Of a DNA stretch of 26,554 nucleotides, positions 1-8,195 are shown in pieces. Each line of letters opens with the position of its first letter. Positions within the stretch are counted from its first letter, which is position 1. This stretch comes from CAZCQP01 sp964500895 (GTDB lineage Bacteria > Bacillota > Clostridia > Lachnospirales > JAISER01). Under the pieces are notes generated by a model. It had not been told where the DNA came from. It made no database searches and saw only the letters and a program-made list of their open reading frames with translations. The DNA is taken from the NCBI GenBank assembly GCA_964500895.1, contig CAZCQP010000039.1, forward strand, positions 1-26,554, in the 5' to 3' direction. Made by a program: the position numbers and the translations under genes.

Positions 1-91
1 GAAATGCCGCAAAGCGGCATTTCATAAAGTTTTTGCACCGCTTTTTTCAAAAAGCGGTTGGGGTTTGGGGCAACGCCCCAAAGTTTTTCTA
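1..91. terminator. Cluster of three hairpins downstream of thiI
   Basis: Three inverted repeats lie back to back: GAAATGCCGC/GCGGCATTTC (1-10 and 14-23, three-base loop), CCGCTTTTT/AAAAAGCGG (about 38-57) and TTTGGGGC/GCCCCAAA (about 65-83), the last followed on the plus strand by GTTTTTC. thiI ends at 92 on the minus strand, so this is its 3' end. On the plus strand the third hairpin is a textbook intrinsic terminator for a gene left of the window. On the minus strand the middle hairpin has T-rich arms. A bidirectional terminator is the simplest reading; a dispersed intergenic repeat is the alternative. Confidence 0.55.
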
Positions 92-1264
92 TTACAGCCA
101 CTCCACCCGTGACTTATCCACCGCTTCTTGCCGCAAAGCAGGCAGTTCTTCTAAATGCTTTTCAAGCCCGACAATGGCCGACGCTTTGGGCCGCAAATCC
201 GGGTGCTTGGCCACAAACAAGGTACAGCAGTCCGCATAAGGCTGGATGGAGGTTTCAAAGGTGCCAATCTTCTTGGCAATCTGCACAATTTCTTCTTTGT
301 CCAGCCCAGCCAATGGGCGCATCACCGGCAAAGGAGACGCCCCGTCAATGGCCAGCAAGCTTTGCATGGTCTGGCTGGCTACTTGTCCCACACTGTCCCC
401 AGTAACCAGGCAATGGCAACCGGCTTTTCTGGCCAGCTCCCCGGCAATGGCCAGCATGGCCCGTTTTAAGAAAATGGTCAGCTTTTCCTGGGGCACATGG
501 TCGTACAAATACGTTTGCAGGGGGGCGATGTCCACGGAATAAAAGGGCAGCACCCCGGTAAAAGTGGCCAGTTTTCCGGCCAACGCCCGTGTTTTGTCCC
601 ATGCCCCCTGTGAGGTAAAGGGCGGCGCATGGAAATGCACCCCGCTTAACGCCACCCCACGCTTGGCCATCAAAAACCCGGCCACCGGGCTGTCTATGCC
701 CCCGGAAAGCAGCAACATCCCTTTGCCGGAAGCCCCTGCGGGAAGCCCACCCCAGCCGGGCACTGTGTCTGTGTATAAATAGGCCTGGTTGCGCAGTTCC
801 ACATGCAGGGTTACCTGTGGGTTTTTCACATCCACCCGTGCGTTGGGCATTGCCCGAAGCACCGCCGCCCCCACCTGGGCAGACACCTCATCGGAGGTTA
901 AGGGGTAACGCTTGTCCGACCGGCGGGTTTTCACTTTAAAGGTGAAGGCCTTATCCCCCATTTGGCCTTGCATATAGTCCACCGCCTGGGCTTGCAACGC
1001 CTCTATGCGCTGGTCCTCACCCATGCGGCACACGCAAAAACCCACCAGCCCCAGCACGTTTTCAATGCGGGGCAACACAAAAGCCGGGTCTAAATCCAAG
1101 TTCCCGGCCCGCTCTATCCGCAGCCGCCCCTGCTCTCTGGTCACTTTGTAGCCTTCACTGGGCAGGCATTTACGCAAAGCGTCCATCAGCTGCTTTTCAA
1201 AGGCGTGGCGGTTTTTACCCCGAAGGGCAATTTCTCCATATTTGGCTAATATCACAACGGCCAT
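92..1264 (-). CDS. thiI: tRNA 4-thiouridine synthase ThiI (rhodanese-less form)
   Basis: ThiI adenylates U8 of tRNA and transfers persulfide sulfur to give 4-thiouridine; in many bacteria it also feeds thiazole synthesis. The 390-residue product has an N-terminal ferredoxin-like/THUMP region (about 1-165) and a PP-loop ATPase with the motif SGGIDSP (about residue 187 onward). The conserved YADCCTLF segment near residue 345 carries the cysteine expected to receive sulfur. The C-terminal rhodanese domain of the E. coli type is absent, as in Bacillus-type ThiI, which takes sulfur straight from a dedicated NifS-like desulfurase. Such a desulfurase is the next gene upstream (26-bp gap). The ATG at 1264 follows an AGAGGAA ribosome binding site. 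It is the last gene of the prmA operon. Confidence 0.96.
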   Translation of the reverse strand: MAVVILAKYGEIALRGKNRHAFEKQLMDALRKCLPSEGYKVTREQGRLRIERAGNLDLDPAFVLPRIENVLGLVGFCVCRMGEDQRIEALQAQAVDYMQGQMGDKAFTFKVKTRRSDKRYPLTSDEVSAQVGAAVLRAMPNARVDVKNPQVTLHVELRNQAYLYTDTVPGWGGLPAGASGKGMLLLSGGIDSPVAGFLMAKRGVALSGVHFHAPPFTSQGAWDKTRALAGKLATFTGVLPFYSVDIAPLQTYLYDHVPQEKLTIFLKRAMLAIAGELARKAGCHCLVTGDSVGQVASQTMQSLLAIDGASPLPVMRPLAGLDKEEIVQIAKKIGTFETSIQPYADCCTLFVAKHPDLRPKASAIVGLEKHLEELPALRQEAVDKSRVEWL

Positions 1265-1290
1265 AACATTTCCTCTATTTCATACAATTT

Positions 1291-2451
1291 CTATCTTATA
1301 AACCGGCGCAAAAAGGCGGTTTTTTCTTTCAGCACATCTAGGGTTATTTCAATTTCTTCCAACGTATTCCTATGTGAAAAGCAAAAGCGCAAGGCCGATT
1401 CCACCCGTTCCGGGGGCAAGCCATAAGCGCCCAAAATGTTTTTCTTTTTCTTACCCGTGCTGCAACTGGCGCCCGTAGACACGCAAATGCCCGCCTCTTG
1501 CAAGCTGTTAAACAGCACTTCCCCGGGAATGCCCACAAAGCTTATGTTGGCCACAAAGGGAGAATTGCCTTCCGCCAGTGTTTCAAAGCCGTTTACCACC
1601 GCCTGTGGCACCTGGGCTTTCAACCCGTCTAAAAAAGCAGCTTTCAGCATGGTCACGTGGGCAAGCCGGGCATCCATCTGTGCAACACTTTCCTTTGCCG
1701 CTGCTGCCAATGCAGCAATGCCGGGGGTGTTTTCTGTGCCGGGCCGCCGTCCTTCCTGCTGCCCACCCCCAAAAACAAGGGGCTGCAAGTTTTGCACACT
1801 TTTTTTCACCACCAGCGCTCCGGCCCCTTTCAGGCCGTAAAATTTATGGGCGCTTAGGGTATACATATCCACATTATCCACAGGTATCGGGTGTTTACCG
1901 AAGCCTGCTACCCCGTCCACATGAAACAGGGCATTGGGGTTTAGTTGCTTCAGCCGTTTGCCCAGTGCAGCAATGTCTTGCATAGCCCCGGTTTCGTTGT
2001 TCACTTGGGCCACAGAAAGCAGCCGGGTTTCCCGGGTAACCAGGCGGTCTAAATCCGCCGGGTTCACATGGCCTTGTGGGCTTAAGGGCAAGTGGTCCAC
2101 CGCCCAATTACAATTTTTAGAGCGCAACACAAGTTCCCCCACCGCCTGGGTGACGCTGGGGTGTTCCGCTTGGGTGGTGATGATGCGCCCTTTATGCCGG
2201 CACACACCAAAAATGGCCATGTTATTGGCCTCTGTACCGCCGGAAGTAAACACCACACAAAGATTGCCGGGCAGGCCGAATGCGCCGCCCACAACTTCCG
2301 CTGCTTCCAGCACCGCTTCCCTGGCCATTCGCCCCAAAGGGTGGGCGGCCGAAGGGTTGCCGTAACAGACGGTGTTCATGGTTTCGGCGGCGGCCAGTGC
2401 TTCTGGGCAGGGCTGGGTGGTGGCGCCGTGGTCCAAATAGATGAGGTTCAC
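1291..2451 (-). CDS. Cysteine desulfurase, NifS/IscS family (likely sulfur donor to ThiI)
   Basis: PLP-dependent enzyme that converts cysteine to alanine and leaves a persulfide on its own cysteine. The 386 residues begin with YLDHGATT. They show a SGGTEANN cofactor-binding segment (70-77), the PLP lysine in SAHKFYG (K203) and the active-site cysteine in GASCSTG (C330), followed by a lysine run KKKK. The start is GTG at 2451, immediately after the TAA of the receiver gene (TAAGTG), implying translational coupling. The position directly before thiI matches the nifZ-thiI pair of Bacillus subtilis, so a dedicated role in tRNA thiolation is inferred; general Fe-S assembly cannot be excluded. No scaffold gene such as iscU or sufU is nearby. 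Confidence 0.93.
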   Translation of the reverse strand: MNLIYLDHGATTQPCPEALAAAETMNTVCYGNPSAAHPLGRMAREAVLEAAEVVGGAFGLPGNLCVVFTSGGTEANNMAIFGVCRHKGRIITTQAEHPSVTQAVGELVLRSKNCNWAVDHLPLSPQGHVNPADLDRLVTRETRLLSVAQVNNETGAMQDIAALGKRLKQLNPNALFHVDGVAGFGKHPIPVDNVDMYTLSAHKFYGLKGAGALVVKKSVQNLQPLVFGGGQQEGRRPGTENTPGIAALAAAAKESVAQMDARLAHVTMLKAAFLDGLKAQVPQAVVNGFETLAEGNSPFVANISFVGIPGEVLFNSLQEAGICVSTGASCSTGKKKKNILGAYGLPPERVESALRFCFSHRNTLEEIEITLDVLKEKTAFLRRFIR

Positions 2452-2826
2452 TTATCGGTTCACACACTCTCTGATGGTTCTCACCACATTAATGGGCCTA
2501 AAGGGCTTGCTAATGAAATCGTCTGCCTGCCGGGCAGCCGCAGCCACTTCATCTGGGGGCGTATGGCCTTCCACACACAAAATCACCTTCACAGCCGGGT
2601 TAATGTTTTTCATTTCCCGCACCACATCGGTCACTTTCATGCCCCCGGTCACGTTCATTTCCAAAAGCACCACATCCGGGTTCAGTTCGTCCAACATGAT
2701 GATGCTGCCTTGGCCGCTTCCTATTTCGCCCACCACTTCAAAATCTTCCTGGGCGGTTAAAAGCCGATTTAAAATCGTCCGAGCCACTGCATTATCATCC
2801 ACAATATAAATCCTTATCTTGTCCAA
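2452..2826 (-). CDS. Stand-alone CheY-like receiver domain with Glu at the phosphorylation site
   Basis: A 124-residue single-domain response regulator with no output domain. The fold signature is present: acidic pair D10-D11 in YIVDDNA, a hydrophobic strand before the phospho-acceptor position, and K107 in FISKPF. The acceptor Asp, expected after PDVVLL, is Glu (E56; codon GAA checked on the minus strand). The conserved Ser/Thr of strand 4 is Val (V85 in VILCVEG). The protein should therefore not accept phosphate normally, and may mimic the phosphorylated state or act as a binding module. It overlaps rsmE by 13 bp and abuts the desulfurase gene. No histidine kinase or chemotaxis gene is in the window. 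Family call is firm; function is unknown. Confidence 0.85.
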   Translation of the reverse strand: MDKIRIYIVDDNAVARTILNRLLTAQEDFEVVGEIGSGQGSIIMLDELNPDVVLLEMNVTGGMKVTDVVREMKNINPAVKVILCVEGHTPPDEVAAAARQADDFISKPFRPINVVRTIRECVNR

Positions 2827-3566
2827 TTCAAGTCCTCCCCGTGCATGAAATGCAGCATGATGATTGCCATAAATCCGGCGGTTTCTGTGCGCACAATGCG
2901 CTTACCCAAAGACACGGGAACAATGCCCTTTTCACGGCACGCCCCGGCTTCCTGGGGGGTAAAGCCTCCTTCCGGGCCAATGAAAATGCCCGTCCGCTCA
3001 CCGGCAAACCCGGAAAAGGCGGTTTTAATGCTAGTGGTCTTTTCGTCTTCGTACGCCATGAAAGCGGCGGGAAGTGCTGCCGCCATGGCCACCGCCTGTT
3101 GAAAAGACACGGGGTGGTGAATATGGGGAACAATGCCCCGGCCGCACTGTTGGGCGGCCGCCATGCTTATTTTTTGCCAGCGGGCCTGTTTTTTATCCCT
3201 TTCTTTCGGGTTATCCCCGGCTTTGGCCACGCACCGTGCGGTTTCCACCGGCACAATGTCGTAAACCCCAAGCTCCACACACTTTTGAATGATTAATTCC
3301 ATTTTGTCCTGTTTAGGCAAGCCTTGAAACAAGGTAATGCGCAGTGGGCTTTCCCCTTGTGCAGGGGCGGCTTCCTCAATACGCAGCACCGCATCCCGGC
3401 GGTTTAACTGCTCCACTGTGCAGCGGTAGTCCGTGCCCATGCCGTCGCAAACCGTTACCAGCTCCTCCGGTTCCAGACGCAGCACATGCAAATGCCTAGC
3501 ATCTTCTTCTGGCAGGGTGATGTGGGTTTGCCCAATGGCGGCTGGGTCTGCAAAAAAACGGTGCAT
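2814..3566 (-). CDS. rsmE: 16S rRNA (uracil-1498-N3)-methyltransferase RsmE
   Basis: SPOUT-class enzyme that methylates N3 of U1498 in 16S rRNA. The 250 residues start MHRFF, typical of the family. A PUA-like N-terminal domain (about 1-70) is followed by the knotted SAM-binding domain with IGPEGGFTPQE (about 197-207) and the C-terminal signature GKRIVRTETA. The ATG at 3566 follows AAAGGATG. The stop overlaps the start of the receiver gene by 13 bp, and prmA ends 4 bp upstream. The prmA-rsmE pairing is widespread in Firmicutes, so both are read as one ribosome-modification operon. Confidence 0.96.
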   Translation of the reverse strand: MHRFFADPAAIGQTHITLPEEDARHLHVLRLEPEELVTVCDGMGTDYRCTVEQLNRRDAVLRIEEAAPAQGESPLRITLFQGLPKQDKMELIIQKCVELGVYDIVPVETARCVAKAGDNPKERDKKQARWQKISMAAAQQCGRGIVPHIHHPVSFQQAVAMAAALPAAFMAYEDEKTTSIKTAFSGFAGERTGIFIGPEGGFTPQEAGACREKGIVPVSLGKRIVRTETAGFMAIIMLHFMHGEDLNWTR

Positions 3567-3570
3567 GGTA

Positions 3571-4542
3571 TCATCCTTTATAAACGGCGGCCAAGCTCCA
3601 CCAGCCGTCTTTTTCCATGGTATTCAATAAATTAAAGCCATATGCTTGCATGGCTTGCTTAACCTCATCCACCCGCTCGTCAATGATGCCAGAGGCAATG
3701 AACAGCCCACCGGGCTTTAAAAAGCCGGGCACCATGGGTGACAAGGCAATAATGACGTCCGCCACAATATTGGCCACCACCACATCAAAGGGTGCTTTGC
3801 GGAAAGCATCTTGCAAAGCTTCGTCCGATAAAATATTGCTGCCCGTTACGTCGAATCGGGCTTTGTCTATGCCGTTTAGTCCAGCGTTGGCATAGGCAAT
3901 GTCTGCTGCGTTGGGGTCAATGTCTACCCCGTGGGCATACGCCGCCCCCAGCAGCAGTGCCGTAATGGAAAGCACCCCACTGCCGCAGCCTAAGTCCAAC
4001 ACCCGGGCACTTTCCGGCAAATGGGTTTCAAGGTTGGCCATACACAGCTGGGTGGTTTGGTGCAAGCCCGTGCCGAACACATGGCCGGGGTTTAGGGTGA
4101 CCACCACTTCCCCGTCTTTGGGTGCATAAGGCTCCCATTCCGGCTTGATGACCAGCTTTTTCCCCACACCAAAGGGCTTGTAATGGGCTTTCCAGGCGTT
4201 TAGCCACACGGTGTCCTCCACCTGGTTCATGGTGAGTTGAAGCGTGCCTAAATCCAGCCCGATATCCAACCCCTGCAACCGGTTTATGCCTTCTTTTACT
4301 GCCAGTAACGTCTCATGTCCTGCCCCGTTGTCGCTTAAATAAAACACCACACAGGTGTCTCCGTCTGCTTGTAACAACGCTTCATCCACATAGTCCCACT
4401 GGTTTTCGGCCGTCTCTAAAAAGTTTTTCAGTTCCAGCGGGTCTTCCACTTGCATTCCCGGCACTCCTGCGCCCAAGAGCATGGCACACACCGCCTCCAC
4501 CCCTTCGTGGGTGGTGGCAAGCCGGGCTTCAATCCATTCCAT
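3571..4542 (-). CDS. prmA: Ribosomal protein L11 methyltransferase PrmA
   Basis: SAM-dependent methyltransferase that trimethylates ribosomal protein L11. The start is set at the ATG at 4542 (MEWIEARL), preceded by AGAGAGG at good spacing; the frame is open 25 codons further upstream, but there it runs through the promoter. The resulting 323 residues match the family length. The N-terminal domain begins with the usual substrate-binding strand. SAM motif I is VLDLGCGSG, and a catalytic-loop segment FDVVVANIVADV follows. An NPGHVFGTGLH motif precedes the Rossmann domain as in other PrmA proteins. It is the first gene of the operon prmA-rsmE-receiver-desulfurase-thiI and has its own promoter and short leader. 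Confidence 0.95.
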   Translation of the reverse strand: MEWIEARLATTHEGVEAVCAMLLGAGVPGMQVEDPLELKNFLETAENQWDYVDEALLQADGDTCVVFYLSDNGAGHETLLAVKEGINRLQGLDIGLDLGTLQLTMNQVEDTVWLNAWKAHYKPFGVGKKLVIKPEWEPYAPKDGEVVVTLNPGHVFGTGLHQTTQLCMANLETHLPESARVLDLGCGSGVLSITALLLGAAYAHGVDIDPNAADIAYANAGLNGIDKARFDVTGSNILSDEALQDAFRKAPFDVVVANIVADVIIALSPMVPGFLKPGGLFIASGIIDERVDEVKQAMQAYGFNLLNTMEKDGWWSLAAVYKG

Positions 4543-4572
4543 AGCGTCGTTCCTCTCTTGTAAACTCACTTT

Positions 4573-4601
4573 ATTATAGCACAGGAAGAAATGACCGTCT
4601 A
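4573..4601 (-). promoter_or_regulatory. Promoter of the prmA-thiI operon
   Basis: On the minus strand TATAAT (4578-4573) is preceded by TGC, giving an extended -10, and by TAGACG 17 bp further upstream. The predicted transcription start is near 4566, about 24 nt before the prmA ATG. It sits just after the rluB terminator, so the five downstream genes are a separate transcription unit. Confidence 0.7.
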
Positions 4602-4615
4602 TAAAAACCTGGGGC

Positions 4616-4660
4616 AAAAAACCGGGGCTTTTCCCCTATCAAAAAGCTTTTTAAAGCCCC
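4616..4660 (-). terminator. Intrinsic terminator after rluB
   Basis: On the minus strand the arm GGGGCTTT (4660-4653) overlaps the rluB stop codon and pairs with AAAGCCCC (4631-4624). GG and a run of six T follow at 4621-4616. A nested AAAAAGCTTTTT palindrome lies in the loop. This separates the scp/dacF/lysO/rluB unit from the prmA operon. Confidence 0.7.
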
Positions 4661-5364
4661 TTTAAATACGCCACTTCCGCTGGTGTTAAATGCCGGTACT
4701 TGCCCTTGGGCAAATCCAATAGCTCCAGCTTGCCGGTGGCCACCCGTTTCAAGCTCATCACCTCGTGCCCAATGGCGGTACACATCTTTCGCACCTGCCG
4801 GTTGCGCCCTTCATGAATAACAATTTCCAACACAGTAGCATCCACGTCTTTCTTCTTCACCGTCACCTTGGCCGGGGCAGTGATGTAGTCCTCCACTTGA
4901 ATGCCCTGGCGCAAGCTGTTTAGCGCACTTTCCGATGGAACCCCTTTCACCCGTGCCCGGTAGGTTTTGCGCACCGTATGCTTGGGGTGGGTCAGCCGAT
5001 AAGCCAAATCCCCGTCGTTGGTTAACAGCAGCAGGCCAGAGGTGTTGTAGTCCAGCCGCCCAACAGGAAACACCCGAGCCTTCACATCTTTTAAAAGCTC
5101 CAGCACCGTGGGCCGTCCACGTTCGTCATTGGCGGTGGTCACATAACCTTCCGGCTTGTGCAGTAAGAGGTACAGGTACTTTTGCTGGTAGGCCACACGC
5201 TTGCCATCAAAAAAAACGTGGTCTTTTTCCGTGTCCACCTTGGTGCCCAGCACGGCAACCACCTGGCCGTTCACCTTCACTTGCCCACGTAAAATGGCTT
5301 CTTCCGCCTTGCGCCGTGCACAAACCCCGGCATCTGATAAATATTTCGATAGTCTAATAATCAT
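4651..5364 (-). CDS. rluB: 23S rRNA pseudouridine synthase, RsuA/RluB family
   Basis: Isomerises a specific uridine to pseudouridine, most likely in helix 89 of 23S rRNA. The 237 residues carry an N-terminal S4 RNA-binding domain (about 2-60, RLSKYLSDAGVCARRKAEE) and the catalytic domain with GRLDYNTSGLLLLTNDGD, where D105 is the nucleophile. The motif EGRNRQVRKM is typical of the RsuA/RluB/RluE/RluF branch. The ATG at 5364 follows TTAGGAG. It lies 9 bp after the LysO-like gene. RluB rather than RsuA is preferred because ypuL/rluB also sits beside scpAB and dacB in Bacillus, but the uridine target is an inference. Confidence 0.92.
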   Translation of the reverse strand: MIIRLSKYLSDAGVCARRKAEEAILRGQVKVNGQVVAVLGTKVDTEKDHVFFDGKRVAYQQKYLYLLLHKPEGYVTTANDERGRPTVLELLKDVKARVFPVGRLDYNTSGLLLLTNDGDLAYRLTHPKHTVRKTYRARVKGVPSESALNSLRQGIQVEDYITAPAKVTVKKKDVDATVLEIVIHEGRNRQVRKMCTAIGHEVMSLKRVATGKLELLDLPKGKYRHLTPAEVAYLKGL

Positions 5365-5373
5365 ACAAATCTC

Positions 5374-6327
5374 CTAAACCAATTGATAAATGAGTGACAG
5401 CAAAAAGGGCACTGCCACCGATAGAATAATGCCGGTCACCAAAGTCACCAGCCCAATTTCCGGCCCCATCACCTTAGAGATGGGCACCAACAACGCATCC
5501 ATATTGCCAGCCCCGCCGGAAGCAATGGGGCTTCCCCGGCTAATTTTGGCAAGCAATGGCAACATGAGCACAGAGAAAAACTCCCGCGTCACGTTCACCA
5601 TAAAACCATATGTACCGGCTTCAATGCCATAAGCACTGGTCATGAAAGCCCCTGTCATGCTGTAATACCCCAACCCGGATGCAGACAGCATGGACACATG
5701 TTGGGGCAGCCGGCAAATCAGCCCGGCGGCAAAGCCCCCCAGCAGGGTTCCGGCCACAGCCGCCACCGCAATGGCCGCCACTTTCACCCCTAATATTTTA
5801 ATGTAGCCAAACACCCGGCGGTTGGAGCCTAAACCGACCCCTACCCCCAAGTACAGCACCACCAAAGAAGCCACCAAAGACACATTCAGCACTGGTGCGG
5901 CGCTTTCAGTCAGCCACAAAAACCCAGCCGTCACCCCGGAAATAATGCACAAAGGCATCAGCCACAAAAGGGGCGAATGGCCGGTTTCCTCCCCGCCTTC
6001 CACTTCCCCGGCTAAGTCCAGGGTTTGGCCAGAATCTTTCAGCCGGTCTAGGAGCACACTCAGGGGCAAAATGGTTTTTTCCACCACCAGCACCAGCACC
6101 ACACTGCCCCAAATGGCGCATTGTGCAATGACAGCGCAATGGAGGCCAATGGCCCCCAGGTTTTGCATCACGTTATCGTTAATACCGATATTTAGTCCAA
6201 TGGTGAGCATTAACACCACAAGGGCAATGTTCACCGTCATGTCCACAGCCTTAAACACGGCCATGGACTGTACCCGAAGCCCAATGAGCAACCCGATACC
6301 CATACATATAAAAGGCATCCATGCCAT
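5374..6327 (-). CDS. LysO-family (DUF340) membrane transporter
   Basis: A 317-residue polytopic membrane protein with roughly eight to nine hydrophobic helices. The N-terminal half contains a segment NIALVVLMLTIGLNIG, followed by further helices and a charged cytoplasmic loop (about 90-120). A second helix-rich half contains GLGYYSMTGAFM and a Gly-rich segment. This two-part arrangement matches the LysO/YbjE family, whose E. coli member exports L-lysine and thialysine. The substrate here is not proven. The ATG at 6327 follows GGGAGAAG, with 35 bp to dacF upstream and 9 bp to rluB downstream. In Bacillus the equivalent place is held by spmA/spmB, so this gene is a local substitution. Confidence 0.85.
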   Translation of the reverse strand: MAWMPFICMGIGLLIGLRVQSMAVFKAVDMTVNIALVVLMLTIGLNIGINDNVMQNLGAIGLHCAVIAQCAIWGSVVLVLVVEKTILPLSVLLDRLKDSGQTLDLAGEVEGGEETGHSPLLWLMPLCIISGVTAGFLWLTESAAPVLNVSLVASLVVLYLGVGVGLGSNRRVFGYIKILGVKVAAIAVAAVAGTLLGGFAAGLICRLPQHVSMLSASGLGYYSMTGAFMTSAYGIEAGTYGFMVNVTREFFSVLMLPLLAKISRGSPIASGGAGNMDALLVPISKVMGPEIGLVTLVTGIILSVAVPFLLSLIYQLV

Positions 6328-6362
6328 GAACTTCTCCCCCTACAGATATATGATACACTTTT

Positions 6363-7556
6363 CTAAAATTCTGGCAACACCAAGTTTACCGTGTTGTTGG
6401 TGCCCATCTCCAGCCACACATTGCCCACCTTTTCCAAAGAGGTTTTCAGGTCGTGGCGAATGGCGGTGTCGTTGGCCAAAATGTCCACTTCTTTTACCAT
6501 GTCCCCGCACACGTACACCCGGGCTTTGCCCACCACTTCATCGGCCATGATGGGGGCCCGCTGCACCGAAGGCACATCAATTTCAATATACACATCGCTG
6601 CGTTCGGCATTGCGCAAAGGCCACACAAAACCTTCCGCATACCGGGTGCCCACCTTGTCTGTCTTGGAACGCTCAATGACAATGTCTTGGGCCTTGGCAT
6701 CTTTGGTGAGCAGGTTTTGGTATTCAAACTGGTCGAAACCATATTTCATAATGGTTTTGGTGTCTATCCATTTTTGTTCCTTGCCTTTGTCGCCCCAGCC
6801 ACTGGCCAGCACCACGGTAATAAGCTGCATGTCTCCCCGTTTGGCGCTACCCACAAAGCAGTGGCCAGCTTTGCCGGTGAACCCGGTTTTCACCCCGTTG
6901 GCCCCTTCAAACTCCCTAAGGAACCGGTTTTTGTTCACCACACCAAAACTGCGGTCTTTGCTTTTGGCAATGATGTCGCTGGTGTTAATTAAATCCACAA
7001 ATTCCTTGTTTTGCAGGGCGTAGCGGGTGATAAGGGCCATGTCGTAGGCGGTGGAATGGTGGTTTGCCGAATCTAGGCCGTTGGGGGTTTCAAATACCGT
7101 GTCTTTAGCCCCCATTTCAGCGGCTCTTTCGGTCATCATTTTGCAAAAGTTCTCCACACTGCCCCCCACGTGCTCTGCAATGGCCACAGCCGCATCGTTG
7201 GAGGACTGGAGCATGAGGGCATACATTAAATATTTAAGCTGAATTTCTTCCCCTGCCCGCAAGCCCATTTTCACTTCCGGGGCAGCAGAAGCCCGCTTAG
7301 ACACAGTAACCGTGTCTTCCATGTTACCCTTTTCCAAGGCCACCACGGCGGTCATAATTTTGGTGGTGCTGGCCATAGGCAGGGGGGTGTGCTCGTTTTT
7401 TCCCCACAGCACCCGGCCGGTGTTGGCATCCATCAAGACAGCCCCCATGGCCCCCACTTCATTGGGCTTTAAATCATTGGCCCAAGCCGTAGCGGTAAAC
7501 GGGCTAAGGCTATTTAAAAATAAACACATCATTAAAACAACGGTGACTTTTTTCAT
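6363..7556 (-). CDS. dacF: D-alanyl-D-alanine carboxypeptidase (DacF/PBP5 type)
   Basis: Trims the terminal D-Ala from peptidoglycan stem peptides outside the membrane. The 397 residues open with a signal peptide (about 1-26, ending near ATAWA). All three penicillin-binding motifs are visible: STTK (S63-K66), SSN (118-120) and KTG (223-225). A C-terminal beta-rich domain (about 280-390) follows, as in PBP5. The ATG at 7556 has a GAAGGAG site. The gene lies between scpB (66-bp gap) and the LysO-like gene. The same neighbourhood in Bacillus encodes dacB or dacF enzymes for spore cortex, so a sporulation role is plausible; a vegetative PBP5 role is equally possible. Confidence 0.93.
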   Translation of the reverse strand: MKKVTVVLMMCLFLNSLSPFTATAWANDLKPNEVGAMGAVLMDANTGRVLWGKNEHTPLPMASTTKIMTAVVALEKGNMEDTVTVSKRASAAPEVKMGLRAGEEIQLKYLMYALMLQSSNDAAVAIAEHVGGSVENFCKMMTERAAEMGAKDTVFETPNGLDSANHHSTAYDMALITRYALQNKEFVDLINTSDIIAKSKDRSFGVVNKNRFLREFEGANGVKTGFTGKAGHCFVGSAKRGDMQLITVVLASGWGDKGKEQKWIDTKTIMKYGFDQFEYQNLLTKDAKAQDIVIERSKTDKVGTRYAEGFVWPLRNAERSDVYIEIDVPSVQRAPIMADEVVGKARVYVCGDMVKEVDILANDTAIRHDLKTSLEKVGNVWLEMGTNNTVNLVLPEF

Positions 7557-7622
7557 GGTTGTTCTCCTTCGATGATTATTACAAATCCAAAGATGTGTTT
7601 ATTTTTAGGTTTTCATGCAATT

Positions 7623-8195
7623 TTATTCAAAATTGTGCAATTGGTTAAAATTTTCTATGGTCATCTGCCCTGCTTCCAAGGGCACAGCTTCACGGATGAC
7701 AGGCAAATCTTTCAAACTTTTTAACCCAAAATGCTTTAAAAAATCCTCTGTGGTGCCGAAAAGAATGGGTTTTCCCGGGGCATCTTGCCGGCCTTTTTCC
7801 GTTACCAGCCCGCAAGCCAGTAGCCGGTTCACTGCATGGTCTGCGTTCACCCCACGAATCTCCTCAATCTGCCCTTTGGTGATGGGCTGTTTGTAGGCCA
7901 CAATGGCTAACGTTTCCAGCAAAGCCGGGGACAAGGGCTTTTTGTCCTCTACGGCGTAGGCTTTTTGAATATACTCAAAGAATTTAGGGTTGGTGCTTAG
8001 TTGGTAGGCTCCGTCCATTTCCAGCAAAAATAATCCCCGATTGTGGGCGGTGTATTTTTCCCCCAGCCCGCTTAACAAGGCTTTGGTGGTGGGCATGTCC
8101 TGGCTAATGGCAGCGGCCAGTGCCTTTAAATGTAAAGGTGCCCCGGCCACAAACAACACCGCCTCTAAAATGGCTTCCTGTTCTAAAAACGTCAT
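7623..8195 (-). CDS. scpB: Segregation and condensation protein B (ScpB)
   Basis: Kleisin-associated winged-helix subunit of the SMC-ScpAB complex that compacts and segregates the chromosome. The 190 residues comprise two winged-helix domains: an N-terminal one beginning LEQEAILEAVLFVAGAPL, and a C-terminal one with the family signature ALLETLAIVAYKQPITKGQIEEIRG split across about residues 90-115. The ATG at 8195 overlaps the scpA TGA by four bases (ATGA), so the two proteins are translationally coupled. A C-terminal tail of about 15 residues beyond the second winged helix shows nothing notable. Confidence 0.97.
   Translation of the reverse strand: MTFLEQEAILEAVLFVAGAPLHLKALAAAISQDMPTTKALLSGLGEKYTAHNRGLFLLEMDGAYQLSTNPKFFEYIQKAYAVEDKKPLSPALLETLAIVAYKQPITKGQIEEIRGVNADHAVNRLLACGLVTEKGRQDAPGKPILFGTTEDFLKHFGLKSLKDLPVIREAVPLEAGQMTIENFNQLHNFE

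Noticed and set aside
2092..2760. 222-codon plus-strand frame
   Set aside because: Shadow of the cysteine desulfurase and receiver genes; His/Gly-rich composition and no ribosome binding site.
5822..6550. 242-codon plus-strand frame
   Set aside because: Antisense to the LysO-like and dacF genes, with low-complexity Ser/Thr/Pro composition.
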